Assembly (NCBI GenBank): GCA_022747635.1
Contig: JAKTNV010000078.1
Location: 1,240,001 to 1,304,000 of the forward strand
From: Hetaerina americana
Taxonomy: Eukaryota; Arthropoda; Insecta; Odonata; Calopterygidae
Length of the DNA: 64,000 nt
Reading direction: 5' to 3'
The position numbers and the translations under genes were made by a program. Each line of letters starts with the position of its first letter. The stretch's first letter is position 1. The notes under the pieces are model-generated. The model saw nothing but the letters and a program-made list of their open reading frames with translations, did no database searches and was not told the origin of the DNA. Of the stretch, positions 12,651 to 26,300 are shown one piece after another.

Positions 12651-12722
<72 letters not shown>
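12651..12722. repeat. (TA)n microsatellite, right
   Basis: About 35 TA units. Open frames through it read as alternating Ile and Tyr and are meaningless. It borders the right arm of the palindrome. Confidence 0.95.
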
Positions 12723-12723
<1 letters not shown>

Positions 12724-14774
12724 GTTCATTCACATGAAAATGATATAAGGAAAAGGGATAGGAACACATCGGGCACAGAGCGGTCAAATGGAAAGGGCAT
12801 GCAGATATAGGGAAAGAGTTGAGAGGATAAATAAAAGGTGTACCTATGGAGTGGCTGGCAAATTAGAATAACCGGCTGTTAAATCCCATCGAACGCCCAG
12901 TTTGCTTTGCGACTCAGTCTAGAGTGTCATCCATCAGGAGTGCGCGGCACTTTTAATTATCGCGGTATGCTCCACGCCGTATATTTACGGTGTCCTCTAA
13001 AAGTGCTCCATGTTTTCAGCCCGCATGCTTATAAATCTAGCTTATATACCATTAATCAAAAAACGACTGATCCATCAGTCATTCATTAAAATATTCTTCA
13101 GTAATGCCAAAAATTTAATCCTTTCACTTAGTTAAGTGCTCAAATTAGTAAATCCTCAAACCTTGCAACACATTTTTGAAGGACCGTATCGTTTTAATTT
13201 CATAATATTTATTATCATAGTTACCATCAATTTTTCGGTTAGTGCCTACAATGCAAACATTATTAAAGTTCCCTGCAAGTGCGCTTAAATGAATTTCTCG
13301 TTTCTATGAAAGGGAATTGAAATAAATTTGGCAATAAATAAATATGATGCCTAAAGGTAGTAAAAGTATTTCGTTTTTGAGAAAACGCATTTTTATAACA
13401 AATAATTTTTATGGAACTTCATATTTAATACATAAACCCACGCTGCCCATTGTATTTATAAAAGTTATAATAATGCAAATTAAGAGTAATCTAATTATAC
13501 TCAACTGTAAAATTATTATGCAGCTGAAATACCAAGCGTATATTCTCTTATTTTTGTCTAAATTCTATGTCCATATAACATTTTCTTCGATTGTACTGAA
13601 TGAAGAAGGTGGCATTAACTGGAGATTCGGAATCATAAAATGCTATGGAAATATTATCGTTGTTACCTTTCCTGTAGGTAAAATAAAATTCATAAAAACT
13701 CGATTTTATGATCCTATTCTTGAAATAGAATGTGTAGCTTTGCCCAAATAACCCATCAAAATTGTAAATGTGAGTCTTCTCAATTTAGCGATTGTTTTTG
13801 GTTTGCATTATGAGATATATACCTCTCTCCCACTAACTCCAACTCTTTTCTCAATTTCATTAATAATAAAAATAAATCCTGAATTCAATTTATTGGTTAG
13901 TCAACTTGTTCGATATTCCAGCGCACAAACTCAAGCATTGGTTTAAGCGTTGGTTTTTGTATCCTCTGGCATCCATCTCTTAACACACTCTTAACTTTGT
14001 CATGGTCGACAGAAAATTACTAATCGGTCCTTTTTTCCCTTCCCCATTTGACCGAATGACCTTTTGGCTAAAATGCCAACTCCAACCATTACAGGTTTAT
14101 CGAACTTCCTATAGCATAATAAAAATGGAGATTTCGTGTATTTTTCAGATTTTCTCAGCTGTCATGTATTATCTTGCATCTAGAATACAATATTCAAACT
14201 TTTCAAGATGAGTGAAAGGCATATCACCAGGTTATTTATTAATGACAAAATTACGTCGCTTTAGAAACGTAACTCTTAAAACATTCAAATATTATATATT
14301 TGATATTTGCTTTCAAACTTTGGTAACTACACACCGACCTGCATTCGTGTCAAGTATTCTGTTATTTTAAAATACACCAAAAATAATTTATAATTTTTAT
14401 TTTTTATGGAGTTAACAATTATGAACAATGAACGGCAGTTTTCCTCAATCAAACTGCGCACGGAATGCAACATACATGTTTTTTCACTTCAAGAACTAAT
14501 TGACCATAGCCGTGAAAAAAGAGGGTGGCAGTCCAGATTCCACCTCACCATGATCGTGGTAAACAAACATATTGTTAGCCCCGGATGTACGAGCAATTTT
14601 TTACGCGTGGAATATAAAATCAAAGGGACGCGACGAAATTTATCAAGCGGTCACAGAAAGTACCTAATCATCTCTATAACAAGAACGGAAAAAATAACTT
14701 CATGATAAGGAGGAAGTGTCTCATACGACGTGACGTCTCCAACTCGAAAATACACGTGAGAAGTAAATATAAAT
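12723..14774. other. non-coding, nothing recognised
   Basis: AT-rich DNA. A 135-codon open frame at 13344-13751 is rich in Ile, Phe and Lys, as expected from base composition, and matches no family I recognise. Confidence 0.5.
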
Positions 14775-15068
14775 TATGGAACGTGTAGCGGTCCTCCACC
14801 AACCTCCAGCCAACCCCTGCCTCCTTCCCGCCCACCCCTCCTCTCTTCTCCACCCACCTCCCAACCCCGGCCTCGCCGCCTCAACCCCTCTCGCTTCCTC
14901 CTCCATGAATAATTTCCCATGCGGTCACGATGTAGGCGTCCGCAGCTCCCTCTTCTCCCCTTACGCATCCCACCCGTTCGTCCTTTGCGACCGCCCTTCA
15001 TCCCTACCCACCTTTTACACTCTTTCAGCCTCCTTTTCAAACCCTTTCCCAGTCTTCTTGGCTTCTTC
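14775..15068. other. pyrimidine-rich island C
   Basis: A C/T-rich block on the + strand with CC-TC repeats and several CpG. Open frames on both strands are compositional artefacts (Pro/Ser/Leu on +, Gly/Arg on -). Confidence 0.6.
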
Positions 15069-17759
15069 CTAAATAAGCATCAGATTGTTTTAATGGGCAA
15101 GTTCAAGGGGTGTGTCCGCTGACCTTTAGTTAGTTATGTACCTCTTTAATATCGCAGTATTTAGGGCGAACCCTATTCTTTCACTTTGAAAAATACATAA
15201 ACTACTACCGGTGTTAACATGCACCTTGAAGCACGACACAGATGATTTGTGGACATGCACTTACCTAAGTTCTGACTTGTAATCCATATATAGTATAATA
15301 TGCTTGAGATGACTCCTGAAATATGCTCAATTCCATAAACATATTTAATGACTGATAACTTCTAATATCATTATTTTTAAGAAGAGACTTAACGAAAGTC
15401 CTTTTATTTTACTGGATCAAATATTTGAATGCGCGTTTTCAAAAGTGCAATGACAAAGTACAGTACGAGAAACTTAAGAAAATTATTTGTTGACACATGG
15501 CTCGTGATTTTTCATATTTTAGCATATTTTTATGTTACTTAAATTTGATTCCCTTGATAAATTGATGAATTTGATAAATTTGATTACTGAAATTTGATTG
15601 ATTTTTGATTTGGTTACTTAAATTCTTAGACCTTGCATGTATCCACTAAATGCTTATATTTCAATTTTCATCTAGAATTGTAATTTTTATTTCGTCAGTA
15701 ACATCTTAAACTACTTAAGCTTCATAGGATGCACAAAAATACCAATAGTGTTTTCATCTAACTTTTGCATTTAAAATGCATTTACAAAGAAAATAACTCA
15801 TCTTTTGCTCGGTTTTCATTTTACATACATTCGTAATACTACAATAGTACTTAGGCGTAAACTGCTTCTAGGAACGTAATTGAGGCTGCTTGCAATATAC
15901 ATTAGCTAAATTCATGATGATATACGGCTATATTCACGGCTATTTATGCCAGTATAATTTGACCTCACAGGCCATCGTTTTAAAAATAGCAATGTATTTT
16001 TAAATTACCGGTGGCGAATATTTTACAAGAAATTAAAAGTCATAGGGATAGGATTGATCTAAACTCTTAAATATTGACTCCATTCCATGTTATTGAGTTT
16101 TACTCATATATTAACTTCAATCCATTTCAAAAGGGATTTTTTCAAACACCTCTTTAAGATCTCCAGTAATTGGCTTCTAGAATTAACTAGTAATCTTCCG
16201 ATTAAATACCGAACTGAGCATGAATTTTCTATGGATTAACATTCTCCTTAGTTCCTGGTGAGTTTTCCAAAACTGCTTACCTTTTGGATTCCCCGAGGTT
16301 ATTATCCCAGTAGCATTAAACAATAGTCTTCCGATTTACATTCAAAGTTGTTCATGAATCTGCCATGAGGTAAAATTCTCCTTACTTTATATTTCCTCCT
16401 CAATTTTTTTCTAGACGTGTTTCCCGCGCATATATCCCATTACTGATTAGCATTACCCCTATTGGCTCACAACTGACCTTAAAGCCATCTAGTGCATCCA
16501 CCTGAGTTGCGAATGTGGGTCAGCATCTAAATATAGGAGTTATCTGCGAAACAGAGCGTGTACTCGATGAATAAGCAGCCGAGAACCAAAGTGGTGGTTT
16601 TGGAGAGTGAAGAGGTCTATCCTCGAGTACCTTATTTTTATAAAAACCTACGAAGAAGTCCTATGAAAAACCAATGGCTAGGCGAATAGCTCCCGCTAAT
16701 ATCCCTAAGAACGAATAATTTCCTTTTATACGAGTGGGGTTGTTAATCATAGTGCTCAGTAAATAATCAATCAACCCATTAAAAGCGTGATAAATATTAC
16801 TTTAACGGCTGCAGTATTCCGAAGTGGTGGTCAATGGTAAACCACTATTGTGTTTTGGATGGATGTGGTGTTTATTTTCTAAGCATGTAATAAACGATTA
16901 ATATCAGTAGTAGATGAAATTTGATTGGGAAGGATATAGGTATGGTGAATTCAAAGAATGATAAATTGAAATAGATAGACTGAGTTACTAATGACCCCTT
17001 AGAGGAGTTGGTGAGGAGATACATCGATGAAAAACTAACGAAAATAAGGGAAAACCTACTTGTAAATATTCACTAGCGTACATATATACTGAGAGCCACG
17101 AATGAATTAGTTCAATGATGATTTGTGAGAAGGAAGTTCCATGACAGCATTAGGAGGTCAATGATAAAATATGGGAAAGAAGGGAGTGTGAGCGCAAGAA
17201 ACCATGAAAGAATGAAAAAGTTTAAGGCAACAATAAAGCTTGTATGACTACCTCACACAATCCAAAGTCTGATCATTTATAGTAAAGATTTATTTTAAAA
17301 GACAAGATAATATTTCCAACGAGTAATAACACTACGTTAGAATATAAGTTTCATTGATAATGAATATTTGTAAGTTCTTCTAATCAAATTTTATATAATT
17401 TATTTTCTTCAAAACGTTAAGTTTAATTGATCTTTATGTAGGTTCATTCACATGCAATCACTTTGATGAAATTATTTTCTTATCATTTATAAATGCAATT
17501 TTTCTCATAATAATCATTTATTTATGGTTCCTAGTTTCTCTTAGATTATACTGGAAAAAATATTGGTATCTAATTGAAAAAGGTATTACTCTCAAAATAG
17601 GTCCTAAGACACTATTTGTCATAGATTTTTGTCGTAGAGAGATTTAATAACACGATAGGACATCTGCATCGTCTCAACGACCAAGTTGCTAAAATTTATT
17701 CCATGTTTTAAATTATTCTTCTTTGTCATTATTTAAAAATTTAGCAGAAGACGGATGAG
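15069..17759. other. non-coding, nothing recognised
   Basis: AT-rich DNA. Around 15545-15620 there is a local array of imperfect repeats of the word aatttgatt. No exon or transposon protein was found. Confidence 0.5.
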
Positions 17760-17881
17760 ATTATTTTAGGATTAGTACAGCTTTACTTTCTAATCTCAAT
17801 ATCGATGGAGTAATATAAAAAATTATCAGGTTTTCGTCAAAAAGGTTAATTTTAGTCGAAAAAATGGTCATATCGTGCATA
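17760..17881. repeat. duplicated segment, occupied copy (left part)
   Basis: The 120 bases ending tcgtgcata match, with scattered substitutions, the segment at about 19150-19270. The copy here is split by the mariner at 17882-18692 and resumes at tatgaattcgatt. The duplication is therefore older than the mariner insertion. Confidence 0.8.
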
Positions 17882-18692
17882 CTACCTTGATCAAAAAGTT
17901 CCCGGAATAACCACCGTGTGGCGCTCCCATCGTTCCGATTTGAGTTCTGTTTTTTTTCGCCATTCACTTGCCTGATGTCTGGATTGCGTGTCGTACTCAT
18001 AAACCCACGTCTCGTCTCCAGTAATGATCCTTTTGATGAATGTGGGATCGGATTCAGCCTCGCAAATCATGTCTTTTGCGACGTCAACACGGTCTCTTTT
18101 TTGCATGAAATTGAGGTCTTTCGGCACCAACTTTGCTGCTACACGACGGAAACCCAAATCATTAACCACAATGTCTTGGGCGGATCCATAGGCAATGTTC
18201 AAGTCCTCCGCTATTTCTCTGATGGTTAATTTGCGGTTATTGACCAACATTTCTTTTACTTTATCAATTTTTTCACCGACTTTCGATGTCGATGGTCTGC
18301 CACTGCGTTCATCATCTTCGATTGACTCACGACCACTTCTGAACCGCTCGTGCCACTGGTAAACGACCGTTTTTTTTAGAGAATCGTTGCCGAAACACTT
18401 TTCCAACATTTCCAACGTCCGTGCGCCACTAAATCCGTTTTTTACGCAAAATTTAATACAAGTTCGTTGTTGCAAATTTAAATCCATTTCTACAATTGTA
18501 AAAAATCGCCAACACACACAGAGATAGATGTACTCTTGGCTACGTAACTTTTGCAAATGTCAAGTTATGACACTAAGATTTAAAGGGAATATCAACAACA
18601 GATGTACCAATTTAACAAAAAAAACAGAACTCAAATCGGAACGATGGGAGCGCCACACGGTGGTTATTCCGGGAACTTTTTGATCAAGGTAG
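17882..18692 (-). mobile_element. mariner-family transposon, truncated interior (copy 3)
   Basis: The ends are unusually long inverted repeats, about 70 bases, starting ctaccttgatcaaaaagttc and matching almost base for base. TA duplicates flank the element at 17880-17881 and 18693-18694. The boundary is confirmed by the related unoccupied site near 19270, which reads gtgca-ta-tgaattcgatt. At 811 bp it is well below full mariner length; the 3' half of the transposase is missing, so the left inverted repeat directly follows the first catalytic region. Confidence 0.93.
17940..18487 (-). pseudogene. mariner transposase, C-terminal half deleted
   Basis: Starting at the internal Met at 18487 (MDLNLQQRTCIKFCVKNGF), the protein has the tandem helix-turn-helix region, the linker ESIEDDERSGRPSTSK, the second domain RKLTIREIAEDLNI and the catalytic-domain start IITGDETWVYEYD, which holds the first catalytic Asp. 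Shortly after RHQASEWR the sequence runs into the left inverted repeat, and the other two Asp residues are absent. The family is clear. The protein could at most bind DNA, so a repressor-like role is conceivable but unproven. Confidence 0.92.
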
Positions 18693-18707
18693 TATGAATT
18701 CGATTGT

Positions 18708-18840
18708 GAGTCTCTGATGGGTGGAAACGCGCTCGCCTGCTTACACTAAGTTTGCAGGGGTCAGCCTACCCCATTCTCACCTGGGGCTTGACCACTTGGG
18801 CAATGTATACTGGTTGCTGAGAAACGAGAGAACTTGTAGT
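18708..18840 (+). repeat. probable tRNA-derived SINE fragment
   Basis: The segment gtggaaacgcgctcgcctgc followed by gcaggggtcagcctacccc has the spacing and wording of a tRNA-derived SINE head with a damaged B box (expected ggttcgaatcc). It lies between the two copies of the duplicated segment. Family unknown. Confidence 0.4.
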
Positions 18841-19144
18841 TTCCCGTTGCTGCATTAGTTATCAGTTATTCTATGCTCAAGAGACTGAAATAAAAACAAA
18901 TCCCGTATGATGAACATGTTAAACTTACTACTCCTCCGCTTAACTCAGTTCCTTTCACTCAATTACTTACTACCAAAATATCCCTTTGGGTATGAGTTAA
19001 GCTAAAGGTCGCTGATTTGAGTCAGTGAACCGTTATGCGTTAAAATTCCCTTCTGCCCTGTAGTACACTTTCATATGCTAAGTTGTTAAACTGACGGTTT
19101 AAAATGATGTAATCATAAATATCCCCTTTGATTATGTAGTTACT

Positions 19145-19285
19145 ACAATTATTTTATGATTTGTACTGCTCTACTTTCTAATCTCACTATCGATGGACTA
19201 ATATAAAAATTATCACTATTTCGTCAAAAAGTTTAATCTTAGCCAAAAAAATGTCTATATTGTGCATATGAATTCGATTCTAAGC
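19145..19285. repeat. duplicated segment, empty copy
   Basis: Paralogous to 17760-17881 plus 18693-18708, with shared phrases such as ctactttctaatctca and gtgcatatgaattcgatt. It lacks the mariner and so serves as a natural empty site. Copies differ by several substitutions and small indels. Confidence 0.8.
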
Positions 19286-21754
19286 AAATTTGAAATAATA
19301 TTTGCTTTTAAAGTCACACATAAATATTAAATTCCCAGCCCCTTTACAATAAGACGACATTTTCAGTTACAATTCAGCCAGAAGTCATTTATATGATGTA
19401 ATATGCCAAGAAAATTATCCTCGCGAGCATAGACTCTTGCTTCTTATTCTTCAAGTATTATAGACGATTTCATGATAGATATATTCCAAGTACTAAATAT
19501 AATACTACATGCTTCGAATCTTGTCAGTAAGATTCAAAAGTATGTATAATCAAGTGAATTAAGGTGGATTAAACAGAGTATTCTATAATCACTGCAACAA
19601 ACGCTTTAATTGATGTATTCCATGATTAATATGACTATTTTTTGTTAAACACTTTTTCTGGAACTAAAATTTCTATTATTCTCTACTACATGCCACTTAT
19701 TCCCTTGGTTAGACCTCCCTAGTACATATCTTACTTGTATTAACCCATTATAAAAAAATGTTTCGCCATCATTCTGGATATCGAGTTCACTCCGTGAAGT
19801 ATGCATTTTCTGTCATGAACACGAAGTTGTGTCATCAAGAATTCAGATTGTATTACTGATGCATTCGCGTGCCTCCCTTCCAGCTCCATACTCACCCATC
19901 ACCCGATACGTATTTCCCCCACATTTCGTAAGTGTCAAGTGTACAGTTTCAAGTGCGGCTTCTCCATATCCATCTTTCTACTTTTCCCGACGCCCATTTA
20001 CATCCATCTCTTCCCTTCGCTAATCAATACATTCCCGTGAATTGACAAACCCTTCACTTAATTGCGTCCAAACAATTCAGTGTTGATAAAGCCTTTCAAA
20101 GCTAAAATTTTCGTATTTCGGAAGCGGAAGCGAATAGTACATGAAGAATCCACGATTCATCACATTTATTCTTATCTCTCTCTTTCGCCACATCTTTCAC
20201 GTTCCCGCTGTAGTTCTCCATCTTTTCCTTACTTCTCTTGCACTTAGTAACAGAAAATCCTGCTTAATTTTTTTCCCATCCCATCTGCAATTTAATCTCT
20301 CTTTAGGTAGCTCATATTTTCATATGTGAAAATCATCAACTTCGGTTCACAATATGACTGTATTTACTTGAGTTAAAGCATACGTACCTAAGCAATTATT
20401 ATTTTTTGTGTTAATCAACTAGTCATTGAAGCCTGCACATACCAAGAGGCTGGTGCTCATGATTATTCAAAACTGGATTCACACGCAAACGTATTAAGAT
20501 TTTTAAGAATCAACACATTTGAGAAAATATATCATGCATGAATGTATGCATATATCACTCATACTTTCTTTTACACTTACAATTACTTTTGTGCAGTTCC
20601 GTCGATATTCGTTAGATTAATTGACAAAAGTGATCAGAGACCACCAATGTACTAAGAGCGCGTGAATTTCCTAATAATAGCACCATTTAAGCTTGAAAAC
20701 CCTTCCTATTTAACTTTATTCGATGCGCTTGAATAGGGAAGGTACGGCAATACTGTGACCATGTTGATCTCAAATGAAAGTGTGATTAAAGCGTTAAAAA
20801 AATGTTGAAACGCTAATAATGCTAAGTTTTGTAATTAATACGACAATTTGTGGCAATAGAAGAGAATTCCATTATTTTAGGCCTATTTCGCTCCGAATAG
20901 CATGGCTAACATTTTAAGCATGAAAGAATAAGAACATGCACGGAAATTTACATCATATCCGTAATTTTATCCCGGTTAAAAAAATTCCGCTGTGTTAAAC
21001 CTGAGTTATTTTTGGGATTTCATATTTTTTTGGCTGATTTCAACGTCCAATTGCTAATATTTCATCTTTAGTTAAATATCTAGAAGTGGCCCTAAATTTT
21101 GTGTGCCAGTCAAATGATTGCCACTTTACACTTAAGTCACCAGCAAATTACTAAGCCATCGTATCGAGTCTCATTCCATCCGTATCTAGATTTGAAGAGA
21201 TGGAATGTCGTTGGAATTCGTTGACTTTGCTAATATCAAATAGTACCTGAAAACGGGAACGCATTGTCTATAAATTCCTAGCTTGAAAGAATGGGGATAG
21301 CTTATGATAAAATTCCATGTCAGCTCACTTCTGTTGTGGAAATCAATCATGAAGAAATGAAAATTAAATAATTTATAGATATTTCAAACAAATTCCATGT
21401 TATTTCTTTCCGCAAAATTTTGAAAGCGTTAATCAAAAATGGTAAACACAGAAATTTCCAGCCTTCACCGTGCTTCCCTCTGGAGGAATAACAAAAGTTT
21501 CTCTATCTAAATCAGTTCCCTTTCTTGTAAATTTTTAATTATCGTGCAGATTATGTCGATAATTAATCTATATTTATCATTTTTCTTGGAAAACATAGAA
21601 AGCGCACCCATACAAATGTTAACTCATTTGATTGGTCAGGAGAGGAATGAGAGATAATGCTATGAATACTCTTAACGGATAAAATAAATCTTCCCTAGGA
21701 GGAAAAATTTCGATAATGTTCCATGGAATATTTATTCGAGTTTGTTTCCCGCCA
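19286..21754. other. non-coding, nothing recognised
   Basis: AT-rich with a mildly C/T-rich patch at 19860-20330. No coding exon or element ends were recognised. Confidence 0.5.
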
Positions 21755-22560
21755 TGTGTGACAATCCCGGAATAACAAATGCGTTTCCATCTTCCGGTCC
21801 CGCCTTATCCCTCCGGCCGTCCTTCTCCGCTCTCACTCCCCTTCCCCTCAACGTACGAAACTGCCTCGAACGTCTCCCGAGCATCAGGACCGGACCGCGT
21901 CATCTGCAGAGATTCATCAGCTTCTCCCCAAACGCACCCCTCCCCGGTCCACGTCCCCCCTCCCCACTCCCGCGTTCAACTGACGCCTCTCCCAAGGAAC
22001 CATTGTCTCCCACAGCCACACAGGAGACAAGTTTCTCGTAGCAGGACGATGGTAAGAGGGGCCCCAAGAGACGGGAGTAAGGGAGAGAGAGAGAGAGGAG
22101 GGTAAGAAATAAGGAAAAAGAGAGAGGAGGGGGGCGGTAGATAGGAGGGATTTAACCCTGAGGGCGGGAGATATGGGTAAGAGCGCCTGTCGGCAGGAAC
22201 AGGCAGCTGAGTGGCACACACCTCTCACCCTTCTGCGAGGAGCGCCATGTGGGGACCGAGGGGCGTTGGGAAATTCGGGGCCCGACGTTAAGTGGGCGGC
22301 GGCTGGTTACTGGTATTTCGCCCTCGCGTTGTGTATCCGCGGGTGAAGACAACGCCCCAAACCCCTTGCCGTCACCAGCGACGACGCACCCCCCCCCCCC
22401 CTCGCCGACAGTCGCGCGAAGGGTACAAGAGACAAAAACAGTCAGGCGCGCTCGGGGGGAAGGGAGGTTGGGTGAATTCACTCGTTTTCTCACACAAGGG
22501 CCCCCCCTACCCCCCACCCCCATAGGAAGAAAGGGAATTAACTCGACAGCTATATCTACC
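21755..22560. other. GC-rich, CpG-containing island
   Basis: This is one of the GC-richest stretches in the window. It switches from pyrimidine-rich (21780-22040) to purine-rich with a GA run near 22083-22105 and back to C-runs near 22390. The many overlapping open frames on both strands are typical of such DNA. It could be a promoter or enhancer, but no core promoter or exon is recognisable. Confidence 0.5.
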
Positions 22561-23145
22561 ACTTACTGTTTGTTACTTCCCATGTGCGAGGGTTTGAAAG
22601 ACTTCATTTATCTCAAGAGCGTGGAGGACGAGCATTCAAAACCCAAAGCACTCTCGCGCCGAGTCGTTGGGATGTCTCTAAACTTTCACCGGACTTTCTG
22701 TAAAATTTCGTGCGAGGAAATTCTTACTCTGTTGTTCTCGCTATTGGTTTCTTTGATAAATATTTCAGTCTCTATCGCTTAGTTTATATTTCCACGTGTA
22801 CATTGTTTTTGGAACTAGTTTATGATATTTATTAATTCTTAATTGGACCGTAAGTATGAAGATCAGGGGATGATTCCATTGCTCGGTAATAGACCGCAGA
22901 ATATTCAAGAAGTGAATTCGATTTCCGCGTTTTAATTAGAAATAAAAATAGAAGCGGACACGAAGAGAATCTTAGTTTCCTTTCTCTCACATAAGTTTAT
23001 TTTTGATTATACTTCCTCCTTAATCCCAATATTCCTCAGCTCAACTTTGAATGTTTCCCTGACTGCTTCGTTTGGAGATCTGTAGTTTTCTTATTTGCGA
23101 GTTTTAAATCGAACCAATGAAATGATTTTATCATTCTTCTCATGA
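22561..23145. other. non-coding, nothing recognised
   Basis: AT-rich DNA between the GC island and a SINE. No features were recognised. Confidence 0.5.
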
Positions 23146-23147
23146 AA

Positions 23148-23350
23148 AAAGGTGGTAGTCCATTAGGTAGTAGGCTAGGCAACTGACCGGAGGGCACGGG
23201 TTTGATTCCGGGAACGTCTCTGGACACCCTCAGCTGCACCCAATCTGAGTGATTTTTTGGGTTACAGATCTTCCTGGGAACCGACAGGGGAAAGGAACTA
23301 CCCCCCCATACCCGGATGTGCGACATGTAGATGCTTTATATGGCTTTCTA
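23148..23350 (+). mobile_element. tRNA-derived SINE, copy 1 of a pair
   Basis: The head contains ggtagtaggctaggcaactg and then gggtttgattcc, an A-box and B-box pair. The body shares gattttt-gggt-cagat-tt and gggaaagga-ct-ccc with the minus-strand copy at 27885-28095, which supports a dispersed repeat family. Boundaries are approximate. Confidence 0.6.
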
Positions 23351-26300
23351 TGGAGCCATAGCCATACCAACTTCAAACTATCAAACTTCAACTATCAAAC
23401 CAACCTTATATTGGATTATTGCAGTTTTTTATGTATCATGAGGTCATAGTGTTCATTCAAAACTACCATTATTTCTTATGCATCTTTATATATACTTAAC
23501 GCCAAGTTTAAAATATTAATATAATCCATTTTCTCGTTTTATGAGGCACGAGCATGTCTAAAGTCAATGAGCTCATTAAAAATATTTCCATCTTAGCCTC
23601 GTTGACGCTCAATTATGAAAAGATTATAACAGCCTTAAATATGAAACGTTGTGTTCTGCGGATTGAAAGCCTGGTTACGGCAGGGAGAGAGTTTATTTGA
23701 GGGTTCTGAGACGTCGGTAGGAAGAAGAATAGAGGAACTACGTTGAATAGAGGGGAAGATTAACGAGGTAATTTCATACGGTAGGCGAAGAAAAAGGTGC
23801 GAGATTAAATTCAGAAGAGGTAGAAGAAGTGGCTAGAGGAAACGCCGAAATACAGTCGGATGTTGAAGGTCGTGATAGAAGGGAGAATGTTTGGTGAATG
23901 GAACAGATAAAGGAAGAAATGGACTTTATAGACGGTGTGAAGACAGATGTTGCGAAGAACTAATGAAGGAAATAACGTTGGGTAAGCAAGAGGAAGTTTT
24001 CTATATACGTATAATATAAAAGACTTAGGGACCCTCCACAGCCTACCTCTTAAAAAATAAATTACCATTATAGGGCTGTGAAACGTTTTTTCTAAAAAAA
24101 CGATATAAGCTATAAAAAACAGGTAACAAAATCTTACTTAAAAGCATTCGCAAATAGTAAATAGTTGGTCTCCATCAAAAAATGAACAAAGACTTACTTA
24201 CTTAATAATCACAACTTTATAATCTCTTTTCTTCATTTATGCAATCATTTAGAGGGTCCTTCAGGGTCCTGGAAGGGCTATTCAGGTGAATAACGGAATC
24301 TTCCTACAAAATCGGTTAAGAGTTTCACCTTAGGTTTTGAGAACAGTTAGTCGATGCGATATACTCGATTTTAATGCTCAGAATGGCAAATTGTTCAGCC
24401 CCAGCGGTACCAAAGACCACAAGTGATGTGCCCCGAAAGCATAAAATGTTCAAATATATTATGAATTGGAGGCGTGATGAATATACAATCATGAATAAAA
24501 ATACCTTAATTTTCAAATTACTATACGTGCGAGATAGGTATACGAAACCTCAAGAGTGCGAAAGGAAGTGCCATCTTCTTCGAAACAGAAACTATTGTGA
24601 AATAAGGGTATAATGAATATAATCTTATTTTTAATTAATAATATTTCAATCGTATTTTTTTACCGAATATTTAGTCGCTCACATATCCGTACCCATTACT
24701 AACTGGTGCATTCTTTCACCGAGAATTACTGAGTCGGTCGGCTTTGCTGATTGAAAGAGAAAGTCGAGCACTATATATGACATTTCACGACCACAGCCTA
24801 CATATCCCCACATACTACATGAGCTTTATGTGATTCGATTTATTTTTATATCGAATGTTTTGAATCTTTCTTTAATCAAAGATAAGGAATAATTTTCATT
24901 CCCTCTCATGAAACGTTAAATTCCCGGAATCCACAGATTTATAACTAATTTCATAGTTAAAGTGATAGTTATGCCGTTATGGAGGACTTCTTATGGTAAC
25001 TGTCGGCCAAATATTTTGTCATTTCAGCAGTCGACACTCAAATGTTGACTTTTAATTTTTGTATTTAATTCCTTGAATCTGGCTTTTAAGGGGCTCCTAG
25101 AATGGTTTTATCGGATCGTAAACTCAGCGATAAAAAATCAACTAGGATGATGTAAAACCTCAACATACAACCCAGAGTTAGATTCCAATCCAAGGCATTA
25201 ACGCTACGAAAGTACCAATAAAAGAATATGGAGGCTGTTATATCGAGCCTTCAATAACACGTGAAAATAAAATGCCTATCGCATAGACCTTCTTCTAAAA
25301 ATAGGCATGGGCTATATTCTAGTGCTTAGCTCAAATAACAAATCTATGATTTAACCTATCACAATTTGACCAATGTTGGAACAAAAGTTCAGTTTATCAA
25401 CAAATCAAAACTCCGTACTCTAAGTAAAACAGATTTTGCGAGTTAATATTATTCAATTCACATAAAAATAGGAACCTCACAGCCTTTTCAATAAATCTGA
25501 AACTTTACCATTAGTATTTTGCGTTAGATTTTTAGTTAGTATCCCTGAGTTCGCAGAAATTAAAAGATCATTTCATCAGAAATCAACAGTCAAATTTTAA
25601 GTAAAGGATGTAGTTACTATGGAAAGTTTTTACCGCTTCAGCTGGTTGTCCTTCCAACATTCGTATTCAAATGTTCCGTTACTCCAGGCGCGTATTTAGA
25701 TACTTGACGAGCTAAAAAGTTTTCAATGCAAAATAAAAACATGAAATAGTGAATGTAAAACCGATGGAATGCTTTGAAAGCTTCTTTAACAGTTATTTGT
25801 GTATGTGAATGCCGCAAAATTGACGCGTTAATTTCCAAATCGCTCTAATATAATAATATTTTAAAGTAAACCTAACAATCATTACATAGAGATAGTTCCA
25901 GTTGCAGCTCACTTTTCCACGGATACGTATAGCGTAAAGGAAGATATTGGAGTAATGATTTATTTTTAATTATCGAGAAGCATCAGTGATCTACATGTTC
26001 CCTTCCGTCTTATTGATGACGAAAGCCAAATGATTTACATGTATCCTTAATGACACACTCAATTTCTATTCACTTCAGTTTAAGGCTAGCATTGTTCAAC
26101 AACGATACAATATCATTTCGATCTTTTGACATAAACATTGGGAAGCATATGAGGAAAGATCTGAGACCTGAGTCTGTCACGTCATCAAATGCACAACTTC
26201 GAGCAATGAGTAAATAGATCCCCTCCCCCTTTCTCGGAGGAACTTGCTCCATCATATCAATCAACCCTTAACAGCTTCAGAGAAATCTTTGATGTCACGT

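Noticed and set aside
12495..12722. Open frames ending in long Ile-Tyr repeats (also near 33481-33774)
   Set aside because: They are translations of TA microsatellites.
13344..13751. 135-codon plus-strand frame
   Set aside because: Ile/Phe/Lys-rich composition expected from AT-rich DNA; no recognisable motif or supporting splice sites.
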